A stretch of 64,000 bases of DNA from Legionella sp. (GTDB lineage Bacteria > Pseudomonadota > Gammaproteobacteria > Legionellales > Legionellaceae): assembly GCA_031291115.1 (NCBI GenBank), contig JARLJQ010000008.1, positions 1-64,000 on the forward strand. The letters are read 5' to 3'. Under the pieces are notes generated by a model, which saw only the letters and a program-made list of their open reading frames with translations, was not told where the DNA came from and made no database searches. This document shows, in pieces, positions 6,869-15,253 of the stretch. The position numbers were made by a program, and so were the translations under genes. Each line of letters starts with the position of its first letter. Position 1 is the first letter of the stretch.

Positions 6869-7450
6869 CTACAACACGAACCTTAATATTTTTTTCATGG
6901 CTTTCATTACGAATAAATCATGCTCATCTACTAATCGCTCAAATGTGTCCCAATGCATGCCTTTGGGTTTTTCTTCATGCTCATCTAATATCCCAGGCTC
7001 CCACCCAAGTCGAGCGCGAATCTTATCTGCTCGACGTATCGCTCGATCTTCAGGTGTTTGCAGCTGGCAGAAATAAATTAACTTGTAACAATGCCGACAG
7101 GCGAAAATTGTGTCTACAAGATAAAGCTTGGCCACTCTATGAGAGCATCCTTCGACCGGACAAATAAACCATGGTCTTGATCCACCATAATTGCACGCAG
7201 TCCAAACTAAAGGTACTCCGTAACAATGTTCTTTATTACGCTTATCTTGGTGGAGAAGAATTAATTTATCTATTTCCGTAAGTATATGCACAGATGTCCC
7301 TTCATCTTCATCATTGGACCAACGCCGTGTATAAGCTTGTCCTGCGGTTAACAGTCCTTTTCGATGTAAGCGTCCTACATCTAATTGGCAATGCCCTGAA
7401 GTAATTTTTATAATTCTCCTCCAGGGTTTTCCACTTCCGAAGCCACCCAT
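6869..7450 (-). CDS. Mobile-element protein of 193 aa with zinc-ribbon-like Cys motif
   Basis: The protein starts MGGFGSGKPWRR, a start I associate with small proteins of integrative elements and prophages. Residues about 100-125 contain FICPVEGC and FACRHC, spaced like a four-Cys zinc ribbon. The C-terminal part is charged and helical. It is the last gene of the replication module, 76 bases after the 115-aa gene. Nucleic-acid binding is likely from the Cys motif, but the role is unknown. Confidence 0.65.
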   Translation of the reverse strand: MGGFGSGKPWRRIIKITSGHCQLDVGRLHRKGLLTAGQAYTRRWSNDEDEGTSVHILTEIDKLILLHQDKRNKEHCYGVPLVWTACNYGGSRPWFICPVEGCSHRVAKLYLVDTIFACRHCYKLIYFCQLQTPEDRAIRRADKIRARLGWEPGILDEHEEKPKGMHWDTFERLVDEHDLFVMKAMKKILRFVL

Positions 7451-7526
7451 ATTTTCTCCCGGATTTAATCGAAATCATTAGTCAAATTTAGTTGGGCTGT
7501 TGTTTTGTAAACATCAACCAACCCCT

Positions 7527-7874
7527 CTAATCTACGCTACGAGCCACAAAACATGCGCAATTTATTAAAATATCGATTATTGGTCTATAGGTTCTTGAAC
7601 AGTGGTGAAGGTCACCACGCTTTGCAGCAAGGCATTGGCCGCTTCTCGATAAATTATTGCATTGCGAGCAATATCTTCGAGGATCATCTTCTGCTAAACC
7701 AGTATTAACAGAATAATGAAACCCATTGAATGATTCTATTTGCGTATCTGCTACTGCTAATGTTGCTATTTTTGCTACTGTTTCGGTTTTTGATTCTGGA
7801 TCAGTAGCAACATTAGCAGAAATAGCATTAGCACGGCTCAACCTAATTTCTGCTATAAGTTGCAAAATAGTCAT
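7527..7874 (-). CDS. Small protein of 115 aa with C-terminal Cys cluster
   Basis: The first 60 residues are Ala/Thr-rich and helical; the last 40 hold RYCSQCNNLSRSGQCLAAKR and HHCSRTYRP, giving C-x2-C, C and C positions suited to one zinc or Fe-S site. Its ATG overlaps the stop of the DUF3987 gene by 4 bases, so it is translationally coupled to it. I recognise this Cys-rich tail only as a recurrent companion of primase genes in integrative elements. Function unknown. Confidence 0.6.
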   Translation of the reverse strand: MTILQLIAEIRLSRANAISANVATDPESKTETVAKIATLAVADTQIESFNGFHYSVNTGLAEDDPRRYCSQCNNLSRSGQCLAAKRGDLHHCSRTYRPIIDILINCACFVARSVD

Positions 7875-9985
7875 ATTTTAACCTCATACTTAAGCAATAT
7901 GGGGTTTATCTCAATACACTTCGGTCGAACAGTCATGTTTAACCTCACACGACCAGCCTCTTCCAAAATTTGTAAAGTAGCTTTTAGTGCAGCACTTTTC
8001 CTCATACCCGGAGGACCGCATTGCAAAATTGCTTGAGAGGGAACTCGATCAACATTTTGTTTCTGACAATAGGCAAGTAACCACGTTTCTAAACGAACTG
8101 CATCGGCAAGATCCGGAGGCAAGGCCAGTCCACCAAAAAATCGCCTGGATTCATTTAAATGCCACAAAATAATGAGACTGGCATTTTCAAAAGAATCTAA
8201 GGCTATATCTCCATCCATTCCATATTCTATGATCTGAAATAAGGCAGCTAATCTTACTGCGTTATCAGCAGCTTTACTTGCAACATCACGTACATCATAT
8301 AATTCACCACTATTATGCAATTCACTTTCAATTCTATTGTGAAATTTTATCCATGCAATTTTTGCCGATGCTGACAATGACATTAAAGATGGTCTTAACT
8401 TGCCATTACTATCGATAGGAGGAGGATTATTTAATATCGCAGTAATGCGTTGATGGAATTTGGCTAAATGAGGCCAATTCTCTGGTGGTTCCGAAAAAAG
8501 ACGGTAACCCTGTGTGGATTCAGGCCAAGAAAATAAAACCCGTGCAAAATAGCCGATTCCACGCACCATACTACCTAATCGAGCAATAAACTCCAGTAAG
8601 GTAACCTCTTGAACTTGGACAAACATTGTCAACCGAACTTCTTCAGCTACTAGCGATTCGGAACCGATTCGATCAGTAGGAACACTCTTACCATCCCATC
8701 CTTGATTATAGGTAGCAAGATTTCGCATTGCTGAATCTTTCTGCATAGCATGTGCACCAAGTACGATACCACCTTCACTGGAAATAATGCCTGCGGAAGG
8801 CCAAACCATTGCCAAATTTCGCTTCAAAGCCTCTGGTGTTGCATCACTATAAATAAGTCTCGGAACTCTTGGTGATTCAGGCTTTCTATGTGCAAGATCC
8901 AACAATTCTGATTCTTGAGACGTTGTATCCTTACCTTTTGCAGCCAACCGACGTATTTCAGTTTGAACTCCATCACATTTAGATTTCCAAACCGCTAATT
9001 GGGCGTTATAGTCTTTTATTAATGGTCTTGCGGCCTTTGCTTGCTCCTCTTCATATCTGTAGATAGCCTGCATAAAAAAACTATCACATGTTGATTTTCT
9101 CTCGCCTGAATCGGCAATAGTCATTAAAAACAATCCGGTGGGACCACATAGTTTTTCTGCTCGTTTAACATCAACATATGTTTGCCCCGTTAACGAAATA
9201 GCAGCAAGAGCAGAGGAAACAACTAATGGTATTGGTGCTTTTGTAAATTCTTGTACTTCTATTACCGCTGCACGTATTGTTTCTGGCAATGCGTCCAGAG
9301 GATATGGCTCTGGTGTAATAATGCTGGTCAATGATGTAATCTCTGGCCAATCATTTATATTTTGATCGAGTAATTCATCAAACATAGGTAATTGCAAGAG
9401 ATCATCGCGTGCAGCATTTGGATTTTCTTTTATCCAATCAACAACGTCATCTCCTTCATTTAGATTTAATTTATCAACGTCAACATAACGAATGGTACAA
9501 TTTAACTCTTTCAGGATTTTTGTTACTTCTTGTGAATAACTTAGCCCTTCCTCATCAGAATCTCTCCAAATAATCACGAATCTTCCGCGAAGTACTTCCC
9601 AATTTGCTTGCAACGCACTTGTGGAACTACCGGAAGTTGTTGCTAAAAAACCAAATTTTTCTAGCAAATCTACCTTTTGCTCACCTTCGACAATCCAAAC
9701 AATATCGTCTGTGTTTTTTATAAGTGTAGATAAGTGATATAGGGGTTTACCTGTTGTAAATTTAGGCTCACCAATATCCCAATTTTTCTTATTGTTATTG
9801 AAATAAAATGGACGAATCCATTTTCTGCTATCGGGATGCTTTAAACGAATACGAAAATAAAGTAATTCTCCTGACTCATCGTCATAGACATGTAAGGCTT
9901 CCAGTAGAAAGCCTTCTGCTAATTCTTTTTTTGCATGTTGCCCAACAAGTTTTTCTGCTATAGTTTTCAATTCATCTTTATTCAT
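7871..9985 (-). CDS. DUF3987 primase/helicase-like protein with Toprim-like N-terminus
   Basis: This 704-residue protein has two parts. Residues about 90-170 look like a Toprim fold: VWIVEGEQKVDLL followed by VIIWRDSDEEGLSYSQEV, with the conserved Glu and the D-x-D. Residues about 235-600 match DUF3987: LMTIADSGERKSTCDSFF gives a Walker-A-like loop. Such proteins are replication or mobilisation factors of phage satellites and integrative elements and are thought to unwind DNA after a CHC2-type primase. The upstream CHC2 gene overlaps it by 8 bases, as expected for a primase split between two chains. Expression should follow the AlpA-headed operon. Confidence 0.8.
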   Translation of the reverse strand: MNKDELKTIAEKLVGQHAKKELAEGFLLEALHVYDDESGELLYFRIRLKHPDSRKWIRPFYFNNNKKNWDIGEPKFTTGKPLYHLSTLIKNTDDIVWIVEGEQKVDLLEKFGFLATTSGSSTSALQANWEVLRGRFVIIWRDSDEEGLSYSQEVTKILKELNCTIRYVDVDKLNLNEGDDVVDWIKENPNAARDDLLQLPMFDELLDQNINDWPEITSLTSIITPEPYPLDALPETIRAAVIEVQEFTKAPIPLVVSSALAAISLTGQTYVDVKRAEKLCGPTGLFLMTIADSGERKSTCDSFFMQAIYRYEEEQAKAARPLIKDYNAQLAVWKSKCDGVQTEIRRLAAKGKDTTSQESELLDLAHRKPESPRVPRLIYSDATPEALKRNLAMVWPSAGIISSEGGIVLGAHAMQKDSAMRNLATYNQGWDGKSVPTDRIGSESLVAEEVRLTMFVQVQEVTLLEFIARLGSMVRGIGYFARVLFSWPESTQGYRLFSEPPENWPHLAKFHQRITAILNNPPPIDSNGKLRPSLMSLSASAKIAWIKFHNRIESELHNSGELYDVRDVASKAADNAVRLAALFQIIEYGMDGDIALDSFENASLIILWHLNESRRFFGGLALPPDLADAVRLETWLLAYCQKQNVDRVPSQAILQCGPPGMRKSAALKATLQILEEAGRVRLNMTVRPKCIEINPILLKYEVKI

Positions 9986-10337
9986 GATGCCATGCTCCCA
10001 ACTGAGTCACTGCATCAAAAAAGCTGAGGCCATAACGTAATCGATGGAAGGCCAATACATCGTGGCCTTTTGCACCACATCCAAAGCAACGGAAACAGCC
10101 ATTGACCAAATTAATACTTAAACTAGGGTTATTATCGTCATGGAAGCAGCATGTTACACTTACCCATTTTGACTTAATTTTTAATTTCTTGAACTGCTCA
10201 CTGTAATAAGAAGATGGCGTTGGTAATCGGGATCGATCGAATTCACGCTTATGTTTTTTTCTAGTATAATCAGCTTGACCATTCTTTTGATAAGCCCCAT
10301 TCGTTGGCGCGAATGGGTGATTTTTGATATTACTCAT
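9978..10337 (-). CDS. CHC2 zinc-finger primase subunit
   Basis: The 119-residue protein has CCFHDDNNPS followed by CFRCFGCGAKGHD, the CHC2 zinc-binding domain found at the N-terminus of DnaG-type primases. The basic first 40 residues may bind DNA. The catalytic Toprim part is encoded by the next gene, with which it overlaps by 8 bases. Its own start overlaps the AlpA-like gene by 4 bases. Together they would form a split primase for element replication. Confidence 0.85.
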   Translation of the reverse strand: MSNIKNHPFAPTNGAYQKNGQADYTRKKHKREFDRSRLPTPSSYYSEQFKKLKIKSKWVSVTCCFHDDNNPSLSINLVNGCFRCFGCGAKGHDVLAFHRLRYGLSFFDAVTQLGAWHHE

Positions 10338-10549
10338 CGGTCACTCTCCTGCTTATAACTAGCAAGCAGGGCATGGATATCTTCAGCTTTCCATACTGTA
10401 CAACGTGCACTCAATTTATATGGCTGAGGGTATTTACCTGATTTGACACCCGCCCAAAATGCTGAGCGACTGACGGGAAAAACTGCAAGGATTTTGTCAA
10501 TTTTGACATATCCAACTTCTGGGATGGTTAGCATTTGATAGTCCTCCAA
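10334..10549 (-). CDS. AlpA-family regulator / excisionase-like protein
   Basis: The 71-residue protein carries an AlpA-type HTH: VKIDKILAVFPVSRSAFWAG, then SGKYPQPYKLSARCTVWKAE. Such proteins activate the integrase gene or act as excision directionality factors in P4-like elements. It heads the operon with the primase genes. Candidate binding sites lie near the island ends (12489-12580 and 357-396), but which protein binds them cannot be told from the sequence. Confidence 0.85.
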   Translation of the reverse strand: MEDYQMLTIPEVGYVKIDKILAVFPVSRSAFWAGVKSGKYPQPYKLSARCTVWKAEDIHALLASYKQESDR

Positions 10550-10624
10550 GATGCCTGTAGATATTAGGAGGTCTAAGAGTAACGAGTTTTATTAAGGGTA
10601 CATGAACATTCTACCCTGATTTAT

Positions 10625-11299
10625 TTAAGGTAAATCTTTACGTGACTTAAACCAAGATCTGATAGCCTCAAACCCTGGTGTGCACTCATTTGGATATTTT
10701 TCTTTAAGTCTACGTTCAATTTTTTTATAGCAATCTGTTTTGAATTTTGTTTCAGACCTTACTTCGCGATACAGTTCTTCGGCTTCAGATTCAAACCGAA
10801 TTTTCATGTTTCTGCTTGCATTGGCTTCATTTGTTCGGGATGCTCCAGCAGAGTATTTTGGATGCACTTTATCAAGAATAAAAAGCCGAAAATACAGCTC
10901 TTGAACTTCCATTGCTATATCCAAGATACCGATGCATTCAAGATTTATGGGTGGCCAAGGCAACATTCTACATTTATGGTCAATTAGTGCAGCTAAATAC
11001 TCTCCAGCCTGCCCCCCATGGCCCTTATCTCTTTTCTCAATCGCTGCAAATAAAGATAAACACACATATTCTACGCGCTCTATTTTTCCATTAATTACAT
11101 CAAAATAACCGGTTGTATCGTCAAATCCTTTTAATTTTAAATACTCTTGTACATTCATAGCATAATAAGTTAAGCGTTGTTCAGCAAAACTCTGAGGCGC
11201 AGCTTGGTCACTAAATTCAAATGGAGACTCATAAAGCTCAAATAAAGTAACTTCATGTTGTTTTGTCCTACCAATATTATCAAATTTAATTTTTCCCAA
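10625..11299 (-). CDS. Island orphan of 224 aa downstream of the integrase
   Basis: No family recognised. The protein is cytosolic, with a helical middle; the basic C-terminal 60 residues (YKKIERRLKEKYP, IRSWFKSRK) resemble a DNA-binding tail. Its start overlaps the integrase stop by 14 bases, so both are probably read from one transcript. The position next to the integrase is typical of cargo or regulatory genes in P4-like islands. Role unknown. Confidence 0.6.
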   Translation of the reverse strand: MGKIKFDNIGRTKQHEVTLFELYESPFEFSDQAAPQSFAEQRLTYYAMNVQEYLKLKGFDDTTGYFDVINGKIERVEYVCLSLFAAIEKRDKGHGGQAGEYLAALIDHKCRMLPWPPINLECIGILDIAMEVQELYFRLFILDKVHPKYSAGASRTNEANASRNMKIRFESEAEELYREVRSETKFKTDCYKKIERRLKEKYPNECTPGFEAIRSWFKSRKDLP

Positions 11300-12500
11300 A
11301 ATATTCCCCAGCTTTTAATTCATCCAAGTAATCAGCCCATCTTTGCATCATTCTATGGCGCTCAGGTAAATGCTTTGTGCGGTTATATGCACGACCATTG
11401 GGGTCTCTTACTGCGTGTGCTAATTGATGCTCGATCAGATCAGGGGATTCACCTAACACTTCATCAAGAATCGTTCTTGCCATTGCTCTAAAGCCATGAC
11501 CACTCATCTCATCTTTACTAATGCCTAGACGTCGCATTGCAGCAAGAATTGCGTTATCACTCATGGGGCGATCACTACTACGCGCCCCCGGAAAAACATA
11601 ACGCCCCGTGCCTGTCAAAGCATAAAGCTCACGAAGAATCGCGACAGATTGCTTGGCAAGAGGAACTATGTGAGGGGTATCAGTTTTAGTAACAATGTAT
11701 CGCCATTCTGCTGCCTCAAGATCAAAATCCTTCCACTCAGCTGTCCGAAGCTCTCCAGGCCTAACAAAGAGAAGAGGAGCAAGACGCAGTGCACATGAAA
11801 CAGCGAAAGTTCCTTGATAGCCTTCAAGTGTACGTAGTAATTCAGCTACTTGTTTTGGCTCAGTAACCGCAGCAAAATGTTCTCCTTTCACAGGAGGCAA
11901 GGCACCTCTAAGATCTCCTGAGGGATCTCTTGTTGCTCGTGATGTTGCAACGGCATAACGAAAAACCTGTCCACAATTGGCTAAAGCACGATGTGCTGTT
12001 TCTAATGCCCCGCGATTTTCAATACGGCGAATAACCTCAAGTAATTGAGGAGGGGTAATCTCTTCTATCGGTCGTTCGCCAAGCCAAGGGAAAATATCAC
12101 GTTCAAATCTTCGTATAATGCGATCCCCGTGAGATTTCACCCAATTAACAGAGTATTTGGCATACCACTCTCTTGTTACGACTTCAAAACTATTGGCTAA
12201 TCGTTCTTGTTTAGCGGCTTTTTGCGCTTTACGATTTTCACCTGGGTCAATTTCATTTGCTAATAACTTACGAGCAGCATCACGGCGATCTTGAGCATCT
12301 TTCAGACTTACATCAGGATAAGTTCCAAGGGAGAGTAACTTTTCTTTTCCGTTGAAAGAATAACGAAATCGCCACCATTTTTTACCCTTTGGAGTGATGA
12401 TAAGAAACAAACCACGCTCATCAAAAAGCTTATATTGCTTCTCACGAACTTCGGCATTTCGGACATGTATATCTTTTAAAGTCATTTTGGGGTAACTCAT
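11286..12500 (-). CDS. P4-type tyrosine integrase of the island
   Basis: The 404-residue protein has the DUF4102 N-terminal DNA-binding domain (residues 1-90, ending SLGTYPDVSLKDAQDRR). A core-binding domain follows (about 105-200), then the catalytic domain with Arg 247 (VRPGELR), Lys 272 (VTKTDT), His 335 and Arg 338 (HGFR), His 362 and nucleophile Tyr 372 (AYNRTKH). All catalytic residues are present, so it should be active. It recombines the tmRNA 3' end with the element's att site. It lies directly beside attR and is transcribed away from ssrA, the usual layout. A GTTACCCC-type site overlaps its first codons, which suggests self-regulation. Confidence 0.95.
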   Translation of the reverse strand: MSYPKMTLKDIHVRNAEVREKQYKLFDERGLFLIITPKGKKWWRFRYSFNGKEKLLSLGTYPDVSLKDAQDRRDAARKLLANEIDPGENRKAQKAAKQERLANSFEVVTREWYAKYSVNWVKSHGDRIIRRFERDIFPWLGERPIEEITPPQLLEVIRRIENRGALETAHRALANCGQVFRYAVATSRATRDPSGDLRGALPPVKGEHFAAVTEPKQVAELLRTLEGYQGTFAVSCALRLAPLLFVRPGELRTAEWKDFDLEAAEWRYIVTKTDTPHIVPLAKQSVAILRELYALTGTGRYVFPGARSSDRPMSDNAILAAMRRLGISKDEMSGHGFRAMARTILDEVLGESPDLIEHQLAHAVRDPNGRAYNRTKHLPERHRMMQRWADYLDELKAGEYFGKN

Positions 12501-12535
12501 TTCATGCTCTATGAGGTTACCCTAAAAGTTACCCC
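12489..12535. promoter_or_regulatory. Right cluster of GTTACCC repeats (candidate integrase arm sites)
   Basis: GTTACCC at 12516-12522 and GTTACCCC at 12528-12535 are direct repeats, and GGGGTAAC at 12489-12496 is the inverted form. The block 12516-12535 matches 357-376 at 18 of 20 positions. The inverted copy covers the start of the integrase gene, so binding there could repress translation or transcription of int. Function inferred. Confidence 0.55.
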
Positions 12536-12554
12536 ACCTAAGCGTTGGATGTCA

Positions 12555-12580
12555 TTGGACGACATTATGTCCAAATGGAC
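12555..12580. promoter_or_regulatory. Three alternating TGGAC sites between int and attR
   Basis: TTGGAC (12555-12560), GTCCAA (12569-12574) and ATGGAC (12575-12580) give two overlapping inverted repeats. They lie in the likely promoter region of the integrase gene and could bind the AlpA-like protein or act as further recombination accessory sites. Confidence 0.4.
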
Positions 12581-12643
12581 GTAAAGATCAATAGGAATAT
12601 AGATTTTATGAGGAATGAAAATGTTATTGGATGGTATAAAACA

Positions 12644-12664
12644 TTTAATTGGTGGAGGCGGCGG
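12644..12664. repeat. attR: 21-bp direct repeat at the tmRNA 3' end
   Basis: Identical to 276-296. Bases 12650-12664 belong to the tmRNA acceptor and T-stem 3' strand; 12644-12649 lie just beyond the CCA. The gene is restored after integration because the element supplies the same end. Confidence 0.88.
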
Positions 12665-13043
12665 GAATCGAACCCGCGTCCGCAGATCCTCTGCCTTCAG
12701 CTCTACATGCGTAGCCTTGTCATTTGATTTAACTGTGGACACTCCGACAGGCAGGATGGTACACAGCGATTCCCTGAATTTCGCATCATAACCCGGGATA
12801 GATTAGGACACTAGCTTATCTTCTATGACCGTTGATTCGATACCAATAAGCGAGCTCGGTCAACGGGGCACCGGGGTTAAGGCCGATACACGTTGCAGTA
12901 AAACCAAAGCTTATGCAGCTATAGCTTGTCCTGCGAAGTTTTCATCGTTTGCATTTATATTTTTTGAGTCTGATTAACGAGAGTTCCCATGCTCGGCATG
13001 CACTTCTGGTTTTGCAACCCCCGTCGAAGCCAGGTCGCCCCCA
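12650..13043 (-). ncRNA. ssrA: tmRNA (transfer-messenger RNA)
   Basis: On the minus strand the RNA starts GGGGGCGACCTGGCTTCGAC and ends with a T-arm GGTTCGATTCCCGCC and the encoded CCA, about 394 nt. The tag reading frame runs from the resume codon GCA at 12952 down to the TAA at 12911-12913 and reads ANDENFAGQAIAA. With SmpB the RNA frees stalled ribosomes and tags the nascent chain for proteolysis. A plausible extended -10 (TATACT) lies upstream near 13060, though the spacing suggests a processed 5' end. The 3' end is the island's insertion site. Confidence 0.95.
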
Positions 13044-13078
13044 ATTTGTACACTTTAAGTATAACATAAAATAATCAC

Positions 13079-13096
13079 AGAGGAGTATATTCCTCT
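13079..13096. terminator. Stem-loop between prlC and ssrA
   Basis: AGAGGA and TCCTCT form a 6-bp stem around GTATAT. It lies between the 3' end of the oligopeptidase gene and the ssrA promoter. No strong T-tract follows on the minus strand, so termination is only possible. Confidence 0.35.
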
Positions 13097-13164
13097 AAAA
13101 ATTGGTGATTAAGCGTAGGTATGCCCTTCTTCACTGAATTCACTCAGCAAAGAAGAGCCAAAAA

Positions 13165-15183
13165 CTAATCACGTATGCCGTTATGACGCAGTAAAGCATC
13201 CACTGTTGCTGGGCGTCCTCTAAAGGCTATATAAGCTTCTGCGGCCTTTTTCGAACCACCGATTTCCAGAATTTGACTCAGGAAATCATGGCCTGTTTTT
13301 GAATTTAACACGCCCTCTTCTTCAAAGCGTGAAAACGCATCGCTGGATAAAACTTCTGCCCAGCTGTAACTATAATAACCCGCCGCGTAACCACCACCAA
13401 AAATATGGCTGAAACTGTGTTGGAAACGGTTATAAGGAACAATGGGAATGATGCCTGTTTTAGAACGTACGTCGGCTAAAACATCATTTACGAAAGAATC
13501 TTTTTCAGGCGTGTATTCTTGATGAATACGGAAGTCAAAAATGGAGTATTCCATTTGTCTTACCATGGCCATTGCTGATTGAAAATTCTTGGCTGCTATT
13601 AAGCGTTTATATAATGAATCTGGAAGTGGTTTTCCAGTGTCTACATGTGCCGTTAACACGGCCAGCGCACTTTGTTCCCAGCACCAGTTTTCAAAAAATT
13701 GGCTGGGTAATTCTACTGCATCCCATTCCACACCGTTAATTCCTGAAGCACCTAGATAATCAACTTGAGTCAGTAGATGATGCAGGCAATGGCCGAATTC
13801 ATGGAATAAGGTCGTGACTTCATCATGCGAGAGCATTGCCGGTTTGTTTGCTGATGCTTTCGCAAAATTACAGGTTAAGGTCGCGATTGGTAATTCCAGA
13901 CTGCCGTCTTCCAGTTTTCTGCGACTTTGTAGGGAGTCCATCCACGCACCGCTGTGTTTGTTGGGACGGGCAAATAAATCGGTATACACATAACCGCGCA
14001 CTTGATTGTGCTCATCGACCACGCAAAAACACTGAACGTCTTTATGCCACACATCAACGCCTTTGATTTCTTCAATAGTCATGCCGTAGAGTGTTTTAAC
14101 CAGATCAAATAGGCCTTGCATTACTTTAGGCTGCGGGAAGTAAGGACGTAAATCTTCTTGTGATAAGGCAAATAAATCCAATCTTCTTTTTTCCGATAAA
14201 TAGCCAATATCCCAGGGTTTTACGGGATTAATAACCCATTTATCTGCAGCAAACTGCTCTAATTCGGCAAATTCTTCTTTAGCCTGGTGGCGTGCTCTTT
14301 TTACCAAATCATTCATAAAATCCATGACTTGCGTGGTTGAGTCGGCCATTTTCGTTGCCAAAGACAGTTCTGCGTAATTATTAAAACCTAACAGTTGGGC
14401 TTTTTCATGACGTAAAGCCAGCATCTCATTAATTAAAGGACTATTATCAAAAGCCCCCGCACTTGGGCCTTTATCCGAGGCGCGTGTTACGTAAGCCTGA
14501 TACATTTCTTCACGTAAGGCGCGATCTTCAGCGTAACTCATGACGGCTTGATAAGAAGGATATTCCAAAGTAAGTACATAACCTTCTAGCCCTTTTTCTG
14601 TGGCTAGTTCTTTGGCTGTATTTAACGCGTGTTCTGGTAATCCAGCCAAACGTTTGGCGTCTTTAAGATGAATGGTAAATGCTTGGGCTGCGTCTAAGAT
14701 GTTGTGTTCAAATTGATTGCCCAGCTCATCCAAACGTGCCTGAATTTCTTCAAAGCGTTTTTTATGTTTTTTATCCAGAGCAACGCCGGATAATTTGAAA
14801 TCACGCAGACTGTCTTCTATTAGTTTTTTCTGGATGGGATCCAGTTTATGAGTATCAATTGATTTAATCGCTTCATACAATTCGTGATTGTGCCCAATCG
14901 CTGCTTCATAAGCTGAAAGTGCTGGCAGGCAAGCATCGTAGCAGTCTCGTAAAACAGGTGAATCCATTACTGAATGTAAATGCGACATAGGCGACCAAAA
15001 GCGTTCCAGCTCATCGGCCATATCTTCTAAGGGATACATTAAATTATCCCAAGTATAGTAATGATTTTCCTTCAGTAATCTGTCTACTTGTTCTAAATGA
15101 TTTTTAAGCATTGCATCAAGATGCGATTTAAATCCATCGACATCGATATGGCTGAATTGAGGTAATCCGATTGGTGCTGACAT
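13165..15183 (-). CDS. prlC: Oligopeptidase A (M3 metallopeptidase)
   Basis: The 672-residue protein has the M3 zinc motif HEFGH in TLFHEFGHCLHHLL near residue 460, with the downstream Glu in NGVEWDAVELPSQFFENW. The length matches E. coli OpdA/PrlC (about 680). It hydrolyses short peptides in the cytoplasm, including signal peptide remnants. No signal peptide is present. It is read alone, followed by ssrA on the same strand. The distinction from other M3 members (Dcp) rests on the IN-GVEWDAVELPSQ context and length. Confidence 0.92.
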   Translation of the reverse strand: MSAPIGLPQFSHIDVDGFKSHLDAMLKNHLEQVDRLLKENHYYTWDNLMYPLEDMADELERFWSPMSHLHSVMDSPVLRDCYDACLPALSAYEAAIGHNHELYEAIKSIDTHKLDPIQKKLIEDSLRDFKLSGVALDKKHKKRFEEIQARLDELGNQFEHNILDAAQAFTIHLKDAKRLAGLPEHALNTAKELATEKGLEGYVLTLEYPSYQAVMSYAEDRALREEMYQAYVTRASDKGPSAGAFDNSPLINEMLALRHEKAQLLGFNNYAELSLATKMADSTTQVMDFMNDLVKRARHQAKEEFAELEQFAADKWVINPVKPWDIGYLSEKRRLDLFALSQEDLRPYFPQPKVMQGLFDLVKTLYGMTIEEIKGVDVWHKDVQCFCVVDEHNQVRGYVYTDLFARPNKHSGAWMDSLQSRRKLEDGSLELPIATLTCNFAKASANKPAMLSHDEVTTLFHEFGHCLHHLLTQVDYLGASGINGVEWDAVELPSQFFENWCWEQSALAVLTAHVDTGKPLPDSLYKRLIAAKNFQSAMAMVRQMEYSIFDFRIHQEYTPEKDSFVNDVLADVRSKTGIIPIVPYNRFQHSFSHIFGGGYAAGYYSYSWAEVLSSDAFSRFEEEGVLNSKTGHDFLSQILEIGGSKKAAEAYIAFRGRPATVDALLRHNGIRD

Positions 15184-15253
15184 GCTGTACCTGCAAAAAA
15201 TTAATTAAGATATAAAAGCATAGCATTCAATTGATAAAGGCTCTACATCTCAA

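Noticed and set aside
6760-7167. Plus-strand ORF of 135 codons
   Set aside because: It is largely antisense to the 193-aa gene, has no ribosome site and its translation lacks protein-like composition.
12509-12742. Short ORFs crossing attR and the tmRNA end
   Set aside because: They lie in the structured RNA and the integrase control region; the tmRNA explains the conserved sequence.
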